From assembly GCA_037439425.1 (NCBI GenBank), contig JBBIWA010000004.1, positions 1-64,000 of the forward strand: 64,000 bases of DNA. Reading direction: 5' to 3'. Both the position numbers and the translations under genes were made by a program. This document shows, piece after piece, positions 11,084 to 21,027 of this stretch. This stretch comes from JBBIWA01 sp037439425. GTDB lineage: Bacteria; Acidobacteriota; Blastocatellia; RBC074. The notes under the pieces were generated by a model. The model did not search any database, was not told the origin of the DNA, and saw only the letters and a program-made list of their open reading frames with translations. Position 1 is the first letter of the stretch, and every line of letters begins with the position of its first letter.

Positions 11084-12218
11084 GTTTTTGTAGGGCTGCG
11101 TCCAGGTCGGCAATAATATCCTCGACATCTTCGATCCCGACGGAGATGCGCACCAACCCATCGCTGATGCCCAGCCGCGCGCGTTGTTCAGCTGGCACCG
11201 AAGCGTGTGTCATGGTAGCTGGATGTGAAATCAGCGTTTCCACCCCACCCAAACTTTCAGCGAGCGTACAGAGGCGCACATTATCTAATACTGCACGTGC
11301 TGCCGCAAGGGAGCCCATTTCAAATGAGATCATCCCACCGAAACCTGACATCTGCTTCTTAGCCCGCTCGTGCTGTGGGTGATCAGGCAATCCTGGATAA
11401 TAAACCTTCTGGACCTTCGGATGCTCGGCCAGAAAATTGGCTACGGCGCGCCCATTAGCATCGTGCTGCCGCATGCGCAAGGCGAGCGTCTTGATCCCGC
11501 GCAAGACCAGAAACGAATCGAAGGGAGAGAGAATCGCACCTACCGCATTTTGCGTGAAGGCAATCCGCTCGGCATCCTCAGGGCGCACAGTCACTACCAC
11601 CCCCCCCACACTATCGCTGTGACCATTGAGATACTTCGTCGTCGAGTGAACAACAAGGTCGGCTCCGAATTCAATCGGACGCAAAAAGTAAGGCGTCATG
11701 AAGGTGTTGTCCACCACCAGCCGGAGCTGGCAATCACGCGCAAGCTGGCCAATCCCTTCCAGATCCGCAATCGTCATGATCGGATTGGTCGGCGTTTCCA
11801 GAAACACCATCCGCGTCTGAGGGCGAATCGCACGCTCGACATTCTTCGCCTCAGAGCTATCTACGTAGCTGAACTCCAGACCAAAGTTTTTCAGCACTCG
11901 CTCAAAGAGGCGATAGGTGCCACCATAAGTGTTCTCCGAAACGATGACGTGATCACCAGCCTCCAATAACATCAGCACCGAGGTGATAGCCGCCATCCCA
12001 GAAGCGAAACAATAAGCCGCCTGCCCGCCTTCCAATGCAGCCAGGTTGCGCTCCAGCGCCAGCCGCGTCGGATTCTGTGTGCGCGCATACTCAAAGCCTT
12101 TATGGCGGCCTAAAGCTTCCTGCGCATAGGTTGAGGTCTGGTAGATTGGCGTAGTCACCGCACCGGTCGTCGGATCCGGCTCTTGCCCGGCGTGGATTGC
12201 TGTGGTTGAAAATCCCAT
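11079..12218 (-). CDS. Cystathionine gamma-synthase/lyase-type PLP enzyme
   Basis: The protein has 379 residues, the usual length of the Cys/Met metabolism PLP family. Landmarks are the substrate-loop start TTAIHAGQEPD, the PLP-stacking segment SENTYGGTYRLFERV, VVDNTFMTPYFLRP and the Schiff-base lysine K195 in HSTTKYLNGHSD. The enzyme would either condense an activated homoserine with cysteine (MetB) or cleave cystathionine (lyase). Sequence alone does not separate these, so I give no symbol. The last codons lie inside the heptad-repeat hairpin, so the gene end has been captured by a repeat. No other sulfur-amino-acid gene is adjacent. Confidence 0.92.
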   Translation of the reverse strand: MGFSTTAIHAGQEPDPTTGAVTTPIYQTSTYAQEALGRHKGFEYARTQNPTRLALERNLAALEGGQAAYCFASGMAAITSVLMLLEAGDHVIVSENTYGGTYRLFERVLKNFGLEFSYVDSSEAKNVERAIRPQTRMVFLETPTNPIMTIADLEGIGQLARDCQLRLVVDNTFMTPYFLRPIEFGADLVVHSTTKYLNGHSDSVGGVVVTVRPEDAERIAFTQNAVGAILSPFDSFLVLRGIKTLALRMRQHDANGRAVANFLAEHPKVQKVYYPGLPDHPQHERAKKQMSGFGGMISFEMGSLAAARAVLDNVRLCTLAESLGGVETLISHPATMTHASVPAEQRARLGISDGLVRISVGIEDVEDIIADLDAALQKQ

Positions 12219-12361
12219 AGCTGCTAAATCTCTTGAAATCGGGGCCTAACCTGGAGTGTGACAAACCACCCCTCTAGCCCGCCTGAGTTAGATATTAAAG
12301 ACTTGAGCGGGAAAATGGAAGCACAATATTGATTTCAGACCTGGTCTGAAGTCTGGGCTCG

Positions 12362-13309
12362 TCATCCTTTCCCGAAGTAGGCCTGATAGAATTTTCCGGC
12401 GACTTCCGCAGCATCACGCCCAATGCCTTCTTTCAGGTAAACCACGAGGCAGAGCTCAGGGTCTTTGGCCGGCGCATAGGAGACAAAGATCGCTCCGCCC
12501 TCGCCACTGCCCATCTTGCCAGCGATTTTGTGATCAATGTGAGCCGCTGCCTTCGCTTCCCCTTCATCTACCGCTTTGACCAATCCCCGCTGGATCACTG
12601 CCAGCGCCTGCCGGTTGAATGAAACTGTTGGCGGCGCAGGGGCGCGAGTTGTCCTCGCAATGTAGACGGCAAAGCGTTCTGCGGCGGTCGCGCCGCTCGC
12701 CAGCGAAGCAGCCAGTTGCGCAAAATGCAGGTCACGTGCTTGCATCCCGACCCCACGCGTGGCGAGGGCCGCAAACGATTCGGCCGAAGCCCGGGCCGGC
12801 ATCTGCGCGCTGATGGGTCGCACCACGGTGATAGCTTGTGAGCTATCAATCCCATAGTAGGTGAAGCCGATGATCTCAGCCGCGCGCGCAAAAGCCGCCA
12901 GCGACAGCCGCTGGCTCAGCTCAGTAAAGAAAGCTGGGCACGGACGAGAGAGCGCTCTTACTATATCCGTCTGCGCCCCTGTTTCATCGCAAGGGAGCAA
13001 ACTCTTTTCATTGATGATTCCACCATCGAGCGCAGCGTAGGCGGTGACGATTTGAGCCACCTCGAAGGGCGAAGAGCTGAACTGGACATCTGTGCCGCGA
13101 GCTACACGTCTGAGGATGTTGCCATAGCGCGGATCAATCAAGATCACCACCCCCGCGCGATTGATCAATGCATCATAGGCTATTTGACCGAGGTCCTTTT
13201 TGACCACGCGAGGCGGAGCCACCGGAGCCGGACGGTAACAAGCAGCCAGGATAAGCCAAAGGCAGCAGCTGATGTGTAGCATCCGGGGAGGCTTTGAGGT
13301 AATGTTCAT
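12362..13309 (-). CDS. Lipoprotein related to penicillin-binding transpeptidases, active site degenerate
   Basis: The protein has 315 residues. A type II signal peptide ends in LILAAC (Cys24), so it should be lipidated. The body resembles a class B PBP/transpeptidase domain: the segment around FEVAQIVTAYAALDGG matches the helix that follows the SxxK motif, and the C-terminal strand pair (KIAGKMGSGEGGAIFVSYAP) matches the KTG strand. The motifs are changed. SxxK reads SPFE (80-83), the SxN position reads PCP (123-125), and KTG reads KMG (265-267). It is therefore unlikely to cross-link peptidoglycan and may be a binding or regulatory homologue. It is well separated from the downstream PLP enzyme gene. 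Confidence 0.7.
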   Translation of the reverse strand: MNITSKPPRMLHISCCLWLILAACYRPAPVAPPRVVKKDLGQIAYDALINRAGVVILIDPRYGNILRRVARGTDVQFSSSPFEVAQIVTAYAALDGGIINEKSLLPCDETGAQTDIVRALSRPCPAFFTELSQRLSLAAFARAAEIIGFTYYGIDSSQAITVVRPISAQMPARASAESFAALATRGVGMQARDLHFAQLAASLASGATAAERFAVYIARTTRAPAPPTVSFNRQALAVIQRGLVKAVDEGEAKAAAHIDHKIAGKMGSGEGGAIFVSYAPAKDPELCLVVYLKEGIGRDAAEVAGKFYQAYFGKG

Positions 13310-13771
13310 ATGCGTGCTACCAGAACCTGAGAGCAGATCTCGCCCTCTTTGACTCGGTCTCGAATGCTGATGCAGACTAATTCTGACCGCAGGACGGCGG
13401 GATACTACAATAGCGCTCGAATCAGTGTCAATTCGCGCTGGCCGCGCCGCTTAAGTCCTACTTAAGTTCTTCCGGGAAGCACGAATCAGTGAAATTCGAT
13501 CTAAATTGTTTAGCCGAAGCCTCCGTTTGGAGTTCCCTCTCTTGAATGTTAAGCTATCCCTGCCACAGCGCTATCAGCATCCCTCACGGCCTGGGAGGCG
13601 AGCTATGGTTGCAGCAGAGACAGCTTTGCCAATACACCAGCTCAAATTTTTGCTGGTTGACTCTCAAGCTCAGCTCTGGGTACGCGCGCCTCTTGCGCGC
13701 TTCCTCTACGGCACCGCCGCGCTCAGGGAAGCTGAGCGCGCAAGACCTGCGCATAGCCGGGGAGAAATTTC
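13310..13771. other. Divergent intergenic region with a diverged R1-like copy before kdsB
   Basis: These 462 bases separate the PBP-like gene from kdsB. Around 13678-13765 lie CTGGGTACGCGCGCC, then GCGCGCAAGACCTGCGC and CCGGGGAGAAATTTC just before ATG 13772. This resembles a shortened, diverged R1 element, with its Shine-Dalgarno-like end at the kdsB start. Short open frames here give proteins without recognisable features, and I do not annotate them. Confidence 0.45.
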
Positions 13772-14551
13772 ATGAAACCTTCTATCGTCGCCATCATTCC
13801 CGCGCGCTACGCTTCTTCCCGGCTCCCTGGCAAACCGCTCATCGAGATCGCAGGCAAAGCGATGATCCTTCACGTCGTCGAACGCGCGCTGAAGGCTCCT
13901 TCGATCGGTCGCGTCATCGTTGCCACAGACGACGAGCGAGTGCTGAACACGGTAATAGCGGCCGGCGCAGAAGCCGTGATGACTTCTCCCGCTCACGCGA
14001 CAGGAACAGACCGTCTGGCCGAAGTCGCGGCGCAACTAGAGGCGGAGATCATCGTTAACGTGCAAGGCGATGAGCCTTTGATTGAACCGGCCACGATTGA
14101 AGCTGCCGTCGCGCCACTCATCGCTGACCACTCCCTCGTCATGAGCACGACCTGCGAGCCGATTGAATCGGTTGAGGATGTGCTCAAACCGAACGTCGTT
14201 AAAGTGGTCATGGATCGAGAGGGATTCGCGCTCTACTTTTCGCGCCATCCCCTCCCTTTCCCGCGGGCTGAAACGCTAATCGCTGGCTCGGTAGAGGCAG
14301 CGCTGCGCGCCAATCCGGAACTGCTTAAACTCTACGCCAAGCACACAGGGCTATACGCCTATCGTCGCGCCTTCTTGCTCACCTTTGCCCGGCTCGCACC
14401 CACGCCGCTTGAAGGCGCTGAATCGCTAGAACAATTGCGCGCGCTTGAACATGGCTATCGGATCAAAGTGGTAAAGGTTGCGCACCGCTCTATTGGGGTG
14501 GACACCCCAGAGGATTTAGAGCTGGTGCAGCGCTTGATGAATGAAAGGTAG
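13772..14551 (+). CDS. kdsB: 3-deoxy-manno-octulosonate cytidylyltransferase
   Basis: The protein has 259 residues, close to the family's usual ~250. It activates KDO with CTP to CMP-KDO for the inner core of lipopolysaccharide, in the cytoplasm. The N-terminal nucleotide-binding signature IPARYASSRLPGKPL is followed by VIVATDDERV, the metal-binding VNVQGDEPLI, YFSRHPLPFPR and the terminal GVDTPEDLELV. ATG 13772 has GGGGAG upstream. No other LPS gene is adjacent; the heptose kinase at 23846 is the nearest. The R2 repeat cluster begins about 35 bases after the stop. Confidence 0.97.
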   Translation: MKPSIVAIIPARYASSRLPGKPLIEIAGKAMILHVVERALKAPSIGRVIVATDDERVLNTVIAAGAEAVMTSPAHATGTDRLAEVAAQLEAEIIVNVQGDEPLIEPATIEAAVAPLIADHSLVMSTTCEPIESVEDVLKPNVVKVVMDREGFALYFSRHPLPFPRAETLIAGSVEAALRANPELLKLYAKHTGLYAYRRAFLLTFARLAPTPLEGAESLEQLRALEHGYRIKVVKVAHRSIGVDTPEDLELVQRLMNER

Positions 14552-14585
14552 GAGCAAAGTTACTCAGGTCCCAGAGCAACAGATA

Positions 14586-14862
14586 AAGCCACCACATCCC
14601 ACAGCTCGCGAATGTGGGCGGGAGATCCCACAAGGGCGAGCGGCGAGCGGGTTGCATCTCACAGCTCGCGAATGTGGGCGGGAGATCTTTAGCCATTGTG
14701 ATCCTAAGAACCGGTCTCAGACCACAGTTGCACCTCACAGCTCGCGAATGCGGGCGCTAGCCTAAAGCCCAGCTTGGAGCGCGCAGCGCGTAACCCTGGG
14801 AGAGGATGGACAGATGGTTCCTAGCCCGCGCACGCGGGCGACAGCCATTACTCATACCGTCA
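14586..14862. repeat. R2 repeat cluster, copy A
   Basis: Three units with the core ACAGCTCGCGAATG(T/C)GGGCG start near 14600, 14660 and 14736. They are followed by AAAGCCCAGCTTGGAGCGCG...GTAACCCTGGGAGAGGA and AGCCCGCGCACGCGGGCGAC. The last ~210 bases (14650-14862) are nearly identical to 33328-33541. The units are themselves short palindromes. No coding potential is seen. The rest of the gene-free stretch (14552-15270) holds the heptad array at 15024 and the leader of the protease gene. Confidence 0.85.
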
Positions 14863-15023
14863 CATTCATACAACCGTTGCCGGTGATTGTCCGTAATCAA
14901 CGGCTGCGTGGTTTTGTTGAGAAGATGAGGATGGGAGAGGAGCTTGGTGTATGAACTGAACATCCGTATTCCACCTGATCGCTGTCGCCTGCGTGCGCGG
15001 GCTCGCTCGATTGGGTGATTGCT

Positions 15024-15110
15024 CGGGGATTTGGGATTTGGGATTTCGGATTTCGGATTTCGGATTTAGGATCCCAAATCCGAAATCCGAAATCCGAAAT
15101 CCGCAATCGC
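15024..15110. repeat. Heptad-repeat hairpin (GGATTTC type)
   Basis: Six 7-nt units (GGGATTT/CGGATTT) are followed by a short spacer with GGATCC and four units of the complement (GAAATCC). The whole can fold into a long stem. The same heptad reappears at 15314 inside the next gene. Confidence 0.9.
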
Positions 15111-15270
15111 TTGGGGGGCTTGATCAAGTGAGGAGAAAGACGCTAGAGTTCAGGTCGGGAAAGGATGAAAGAGAGCTGGGGAGGTGGAGAGTGGAGGAAA
15201 AAGTTTGTTTCCCCTTCTCCAGTTCTCAAACCTCTGCTCTCTCTCCCGCTCTCATCGGAGGGAGTCACCT

Positions 15271-18200
15271 ATGAAACGCACGATCCTTGTGGCTTTGGCT
15301 CTCGTCTGCGGAGCCTTGCGGATTTCGGATTTCGGATTGCGAATTTCGGATTTAACTCCGCAATTCGCAATTCGCAATTCGCAATTCGCAATTCGCAAGT
15401 GGCAACTTTCGTGGTTTTCGCAGGCGCCGATTGGGCCGCCTGCACGCCAGAGCCGCGCCAATCGTCGTCTTCCGCAGACGCGCGAGAACTTTGACATCCG
15501 CGCGGATCATCAGCATTCGCTCGAGCGGTACGCTGAAGCGCAAGGCTTGACGCAAGCGCATAGCGCCACGCAATTCCGGCTGAAGCGCGAGCGCCCCAGT
15601 GTGCAGATACGATGGAGTTCGCTCTCCGGCACACCGAGCCGCCTCTGGAGCTTGACTGAAAGCCTGAGCGCGCCGAGCCAGGCGGATGCTGAAGTCACAG
15701 CGCGTCGCTTCCTCAAAGAGAATGAGGATCTGTTCCGGTTAGGCGCTCTGGAGGTGGAAACGTTGAAAGTCGTGCGGCGCTACCAGAGTGCGCCGAGCGG
15801 CGTCACACACCTGACGCTGCAACAGCAGGTGGGTGGTATTGAAGTCTTCCAGGCTGACTTCACCATCCATCTCGACCGCAGTGGCGCAGTGCTTGCCGCC
15901 AGCGGCGAGTTGATCCCCCACGCCGGAGGCGGGATCAATCTCACCCGCCCACGCCTGACAGCGGCCGAAGCATTACGGTTGGCAGCCGAGCAAGCTGATA
16001 CCGAGATCACGGGGCCGCTCAATCTGCGCCTGCCGCCACGCGGCGCTGATCAGCATCAGGAGTTTGATCGCGCGGCCGGGTTTGCTCGTGACGTCGAAGC
16101 GCGGCTCGTCTACTTCCCCCTATCAGCCAGGCAGTTGCGGCTCGCCTGGGAGTTTATCCTCTGGATGAGAGAGACGCCGGATGTCTACCTGATGGTGATC
16201 GATGCTGAGCGCGGCTCATTGCTCTTTCGTCACAACCTGACCTGCTACGACGAAAACCCGCTCAAACCGCACGGTCTGGTCTTCATCAAAGACAGCCCGC
16301 GCCCGGATGTGCCGCATACCAATGACAATCCACCGATCGTAGAGCGCGAGGATGTGCCCTTTCGCGCTACGCCCTTCAATGGCACGACGATCTTTGCCAT
16401 CAGCGATCCGCACTACGATTGGTGGGCGGGCGTGCCAGCCAACAATTTGATCAGCAACAACACGGACACGCACCTTGATGCCGATGCCAACAATCAGCCG
16501 GATGAGCCGCGCCTGCAAGCGCCGGATGGCAACTTCTCCTTTCCGATCAACTTCGCCCAGTCGCCTGCGACAGACGATAATCGCAAAGCAGCGCAGGTCA
16601 ACCTCTTCTACTGGATCAACCGCTATCACGACATTCTCTATGCTTTCGGCTTTACCGAAGCGGCAGGCAATTTCCAGACGAACAACTTCAATCTGGGCGG
16701 CCTAGGCAATGATGCGATTCAAGCTGATGTGCAGGATGGCAGCGGGACCAACAACGCCAACTTCTCGACCCCGCCCGATGGTCGCGCCGGGCGCGTGCAG
16801 ATGTTTCTCTGGTCGGGCAATCCGCAAATCGACAGCTCCTTCGATCAAGGTGTGATCATTCACGAACTGACGCACGGTTTGAGCAACCGGCTGGTGGGCA
16901 ATGCGACAGGTTTGACTGGCATGCAATCGCGCGGGATGGGCGAAGGGTGGTCAGATTACTTTGGCCTGGTGCTGCTGCGCAATGAAAATGATGATCCGGC
17001 AGCCAGCTATCCTGTCGGCCAGTATGTGCGCAACAACTACGCGCGCGGCATTCGCCGCTACCCCTATAGCACCAATATGACGATCTTCCCGCTCACTTTC
17101 AAAGACATCAGGCTGAGCACCGAAGTGCATGCGGTCGGCGAGATCTGGTGCAATATGCTGTGGGAGATGCGAGCGCTGCTGATTCAAAAGTATGGCTTCC
17201 GCGAAGGCCAACGACAGAGTATTCAACTGGTCGTGGATGGCTTGAAGCTGACGCCGCGCGCCCCCACCTTCATTGATGCGCGCAATGCGATCTTGCTAGC
17301 TGATCGCGTGAATAATGATGGCGCCAATCAATGTCTGATCTGGCAGGCCTTCGCAAAACGCGGCCTGGGCTTTTCAGCCAGCACTACTGATGCCAGCGAT
17401 GGCGCACCTAGCGAAGCTGCTGACACCGCGCCTTATTGCAGCGATACTGGCACAGTGCTGCTCGACAAGAGCCACTATGTGGCAGGCGAGACATTGCGCA
17501 TCTCGCTGGGCGACCGCAATGCTTCGCTGCCAGCAAGGGTGCAGGTAGCCAGTTCCGTAACCGGCGATCAGGAGATTATTACGCTCACCCCGGAAGCGAG
17601 CGTGCCAGGCAGCTTCAGCGCTACGCTGCGCTTGGCAGCCGGGCGCGCCAACGCAGGCGACGGCACGCTGCAAGGCTCGGTTGAGGTGGGCGATCAGATC
17701 ATCGTCACATACAACGACGCCAGCACCGATAATGGCAGCCCGGCGCAGACAAGGGTAACAGCGCAGATGGCGCGGGAGCAGGCCCTCTTTGAAGACAATG
17801 TCGAGCAGGGCAATCAAGGCTGGATTGCCAGCCTTCGCTGGGAGATCACCAGTCTGCGTTCAGCTTCGCCCACGCGCTGCTGGACTGATAGTCCGCTGGG
17901 GAACTATGCCAATAACACTAACATCTCATTGACCTCACCGCTCTTCGATCTGACCGGACTGAGCGAAGTGACGCTCGCCATCGCGCACAGCTATGATCTG
18001 GAGCAGGGCTTCGACTACGGCATCATTGAATACTCAACCGATGACGGAGCGACGTGGCTGCGAGCGCAAAGCTTCACGGGCACGCAACTCAGTTTCACGC
18101 AATCGCGGATCAGGCTGCGCGGCCTGGATCACCAGGCACGCGCGCGCATTCGCTTCCGCTTGCAGAGCGATGCTGCGATCACAGCAGATGGCTGGTACAT

Positions 18201-21027
18201 TGATGACATTCGCCTCACCGGGCGCTCAGCCAATCCATCGGTCATCCCGCCAACGATCACCAATACTCCTGTGATTGCGAGCCTCAGCCCCGCCTTTGGC
18301 CCGCCCGCTGGCGGAACGCGCGTCACGATCATAGGCGCGAACTTTACGGAGGACGAAGACACCACAGTGACTTTCGATGGCCTACCGGCCACCTCAGTGA
18401 ATGTGCTGGGCAGCACCACGATTACCGCTACCACGCCACCGCATGCAGCCGGCGCAGTGACGGTGCGCGTTATCAATCGCAATGGCGCAGCAGCTCTCGG
18501 CAACGGATTCACTTATTACCTGACCGGCAGCAGCAGTGGGACGCCAGTGCTTGCGAGCCTCTTTCCAACCTCCGGCTCCACACGCGGCGGCACCACGGTG
18601 ACGCTCGTCGGTGACAACTTCACGCCTGAAACCACAGTCGTCTTCGGCGGGAACTCAGCCACAGTGACTTTCATCAATGCCCACATGCTGCGCGTCCTCA
18701 CTCCCGCTTCTGCTACCACCGGCGCGGTCGATGTCACAGCTAGCAACGGTGCAGCGCAAGCCAAACTTACTGGCGCATTCAATTATGTTGCGACGACACC
18801 GCCCACGGTGCAGGTGCTCAGTCCCAACGGGGGCGAGACCTTCTTCACAGGCAGCACGATCAACATCAACTGGCGCTCGGCAGATGATCGCGCCCTGCGA
18901 GGACATCGCATCGCGCTTTTCCGCAGCTCAGGCTCAGCGCTGCAATTTGTCGCTGACATTGCGACCAATGTGGATGACGAGGCGCAATCTTTCGCCTGGA
19001 CGATTCCGTCCAATGTTGAGTTAACCGACAAAGCGCGCATCCGCGTTACTGCGATTGACGATGAAGGTGCGGAAGCCGAAGCCTTTTCAAGCAGTGACTT
19101 CACGCTGGCGCGGCGCTGGGAATCGGTTGCGCCACTGCCCACAGCTTTGCAGCGTCTTCAGGTCACTACTGATGGCAAGTCTCTTTACGCCATAGGCGGG
19201 CGCAGCACCACCTCAAGCGCCTCTACTGTTGCGACGCTCTACCGCTTCGATCCAAATGCTGATACTCCCGCCTGGACGAGCGAAAATCTGGCGCCGATGC
19301 CAACTGGACTTAACGCCGGCGATGCGGTTTTCCTGAAAGGGAAGATCTACGTCCCCGGCGGTATCAACTCAGCCGCGCTGCTTTCACCGCTTCACTTCGC
19401 TTATGAGATCGCCAGCAACACGTGGACTACGGTGGCTGAGCCGCCCTCAGCCGCCTATCTCTATGCGCTGGCAGCCGACTCAGCGCGCGGCGTCTACTAC
19501 CTGACGGGCGGGATCCCCACCACCACCAGCACGGTGGGCACGACTACGGTGAGATCATACGATCCGAACACCAACACGTGGGCTGACCTGCTGCCAATGA
19601 GCACAGCGCGGTATGGACACGAGGCGGCCTTGATCGAAGGCAAGCTTTATGTCGTGGGCGGCGTCGGGCCGAGCGGTGGCTTGACGAGCGGCGAGGTCTA
19701 CGATTTCGAGACGAAGAGATGGTCACCGATTGCGCCGCTGCATCGCGCGCGCATCCACGCGGTCAACTTCGTGGGCAAGGATCCAGCAGGCAATCCATTG
19801 TGGTTTGTCGTGGGCGGCGAAGACACGGCCACAGGGGCGCTGTTGGGCGCGGAAGTTTATGACGTGCGCAACAATCGCTGGATCGCGCTCGACAACTCGT
19901 TCACCCTCTCCACGCCGCGCTCGCGCATGGGCGGCGCCGTGCTCGGCGAATTTTTCTACGCTGTGGGCGGTTCAACCCCCAACACCAGCAACCGCGCCGT
20001 CGAACGCACGCGAACCGACAACATCACAGTGATCCCCTTTGATCAAGCGCCAGTGCTCGCGGTGCCCCCCGCGCAAATTGCCGTAGCCAATACCGAACTC
20101 AAGTTTACGGTCTTGGCCAATGATCTCGGCTCCGGCATACCGCTTGTGCTCACTGCGGCGGGTCTGCCAACAGGCGCCAATTTCACTACCACCAGCGCGA
20201 CCAACAACAGCGTGCGCGGTACCTTCCGTTGGACGCCCTCGACCGCTGACAAAGGCCAGAGCTTCACTATCTCATTCACCGCCAGCGACGGCCAACTCAG
20301 CGACACCAAAGTGGTCAACGTGCGCGTAGTCGAAGCAGGACCGCTAGCCGCAGTCAACGCAGCCGATTACCGAGTCGGCTCGCTGGCGGCTGATTCGATA
20401 GCAGCTATTTTCGGCCTCAATCTTGCCGTGCGCACTGAGCTGGCGCAGGCGCTGCCGCTCCCGTTTGAGCTGGCAGGCACGACGGTGAGCGTCAATGGCA
20501 TCCCAGCACCTCTCTTCTTCGTCTCGCCAACCCAGATCAACTTCGCGGTGCCGCCCACGGTAGAAACTGGCCCGGCTACTATCATCGCCAGCAATCCGGC
20601 AGGCAGCTACGGCCTCGGCACAGTCGAGATCGTCGCTTCGCTGCCAGCGATCTTTACGGCGGATGCTACGGGACGAGGCGATGCGGCAGCAGTGGCAACG
20701 GCTGATGGAGTCAACTATCAAACTGCGCCCTTTGATGTCACCATCAACGGTCAGCCGAACATCCTGGTCCTGTTCGGCACTGGCATCCGTCGTGCCTCGG
20801 CGGCCAATCCGAATGACGATAATGGCGTGGCTGAATCAGTTAATATCACTATTGATGGGCGTAGCGCGCGGGTGCTCTACGCGGGCGCGCAAGGCTTCTT
20901 CGCTGGTCTCGATCAGATCAACGTTGAGCTACCGCAGAGTCTGGCAGGCAGCGGGCCCCGGCGAGTTGAAGTGGTCGTTACTGTCAACAATGTCGAAGCT
21001 AATCGAGTGACTATTCAGCTCAAATGA
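15271..21027 (+). CDS. Giant secreted M36 (fungalysin-type) metalloprotease with IPT, kelch and TIGR03437 domains
   Basis: The protein has 1918 residues from ATG 15271, preceded by GGAGGG; the frame opens earlier at 15184 but without a ribosome site. Order: signal peptide (KRTILVALALVCGA), a heptad-derived segment, an FTP-like propeptide, and the M36 catalytic domain with zinc motif HELTH (531-535) and third ligand in GEGWSDYFG (E558). Then come a beta-sandwich region, two IPT/TIG domains (~1000-1170), kelch-type repeats (~1290-1590), a cadherin-like Ig domain and the TIGR03437 C-terminal domain (~1690-1918) typical of Acidobacteria. It would be an extracellular or surface protease with carbohydrate- or protein-binding modules. 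The catalytic residues look intact. Confidence 0.93.
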   Translation: MKRTILVALALVCGALRISDFGLRISDLTPQFAIRNSQFAIRKWQLSWFSQAPIGPPARQSRANRRLPQTRENFDIRADHQHSLERYAEAQGLTQAHSATQFRLKRERPSVQIRWSSLSGTPSRLWSLTESLSAPSQADAEVTARRFLKENEDLFRLGALEVETLKVVRRYQSAPSGVTHLTLQQQVGGIEVFQADFTIHLDRSGAVLAASGELIPHAGGGINLTRPRLTAAEALRLAAEQADTEITGPLNLRLPPRGADQHQEFDRAAGFARDVEARLVYFPLSARQLRLAWEFILWMRETPDVYLMVIDAERGSLLFRHNLTCYDENPLKPHGLVFIKDSPRPDVPHTNDNPPIVEREDVPFRATPFNGTTIFAISDPHYDWWAGVPANNLISNNTDTHLDADANNQPDEPRLQAPDGNFSFPINFAQSPATDDNRKAAQVNLFYWINRYHDILYAFGFTEAAGNFQTNNFNLGGLGNDAIQADVQDGSGTNNANFSTPPDGRAGRVQMFLWSGNPQIDSSFDQGVIIHELTHGLSNRLVGNATGLTGMQSRGMGEGWSDYFGLVLLRNENDDPAASYPVGQYVRNNYARGIRRYPYSTNMTIFPLTFKDIRLSTEVHAVGEIWCNMLWEMRALLIQKYGFREGQRQSIQLVVDGLKLTPRAPTFIDARNAILLADRVNNDGANQCLIWQAFAKRGLGFSASTTDASDGAPSEAADTAPYCSDTGTVLLDKSHYVAGETLRISLGDRNASLPARVQVASSVTGDQEIITLTPEASVPGSFSATLRLAAGRANAGDGTLQGSVEVGDQIIVTYNDASTDNGSPAQTRVTAQMAREQALFEDNVEQGNQGWIASLRWEITSLRSASPTRCWTDSPLGNYANNTNISLTSPLFDLTGLSEVTLAIAHSYDLEQGFDYGIIEYSTDDGATWLRAQSFTGTQLSFTQSRIRLRGLDHQARARIRFRLQSDAAITADGWYIDDIRLTGRSANPSVIPPTITNTPVIASLSPAFGPPAGGTRVTIIGANFTEDEDTTVTFDGLPATSVNVLGSTTITATTPPHAAGAVTVRVINRNGAAALGNGFTYYLTGSSSGTPVLASLFPTSGSTRGGTTVTLVGDNFTPETTVVFGGNSATVTFINAHMLRVLTPASATTGAVDVTASNGAAQAKLTGAFNYVATTPPTVQVLSPNGGETFFTGSTININWRSADDRALRGHRIALFRSSGSALQFVADIATNVDDEAQSFAWTIPSNVELTDKARIRVTAIDDEGAEAEAFSSSDFTLARRWESVAPLPTALQRLQVTTDGKSLYAIGGRSTTSSASTVATLYRFDPNADTPAWTSENLAPMPTGLNAGDAVFLKGKIYVPGGINSAALLSPLHFAYEIASNTWTTVAEPPSAAYLYALAADSARGVYYLTGGIPTTTSTVGTTTVRSYDPNTNTWADLLPMSTARYGHEAALIEGKLYVVGGVGPSGGLTSGEVYDFETKRWSPIAPLHRARIHAVNFVGKDPAGNPLWFVVGGEDTATGALLGAEVYDVRNNRWIALDNSFTLSTPRSRMGGAVLGEFFYAVGGSTPNTSNRAVERTRTDNITVIPFDQAPVLAVPPAQIAVANTELKFTVLANDLGSGIPLVLTAAGLPTGANFTTTSATNNSVRGTFRWTPSTADKGQSFTISFTASDGQLSDTKVVNVRVVEAGPLAAVNAADYRVGSLAADSIAAIFGLNLAVRTELAQALPLPFELAGTTVSVNGIPAPLFFVSPTQINFAVPPTVETGPATIIASNPAGSYGLGTVEIVASLPAIFTADATGRGDAAAVATADGVNYQTAPFDVTINGQPNILVLFGTGIRRASAANPNDDNGVAESVNITIDGRSARVLYAGAQGFFAGLDQINVELPQSLAGSGPRRVEVVVTVNNVEANRVTIQLK
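15314..15405 (+). repeat. Heptad arrays inside the protease coding sequence
   Basis: CGGATTT-type units (about 15314-15350) are followed by five CGCAATT units (about 15358-15400), directly after the codons for the signal peptide core. A 7-nt unit reads as a 7-residue repeat (QFAIRNS), open in this frame. It is the same heptad as at 15024. Confidence 0.9.

Noticed and set aside
14586..14862. CRISPR array
   Set aside because: The repeated ACAGCTCGCGAATG units are imperfect, unevenly spaced and copied as a block at 33328; no cas gene is present.
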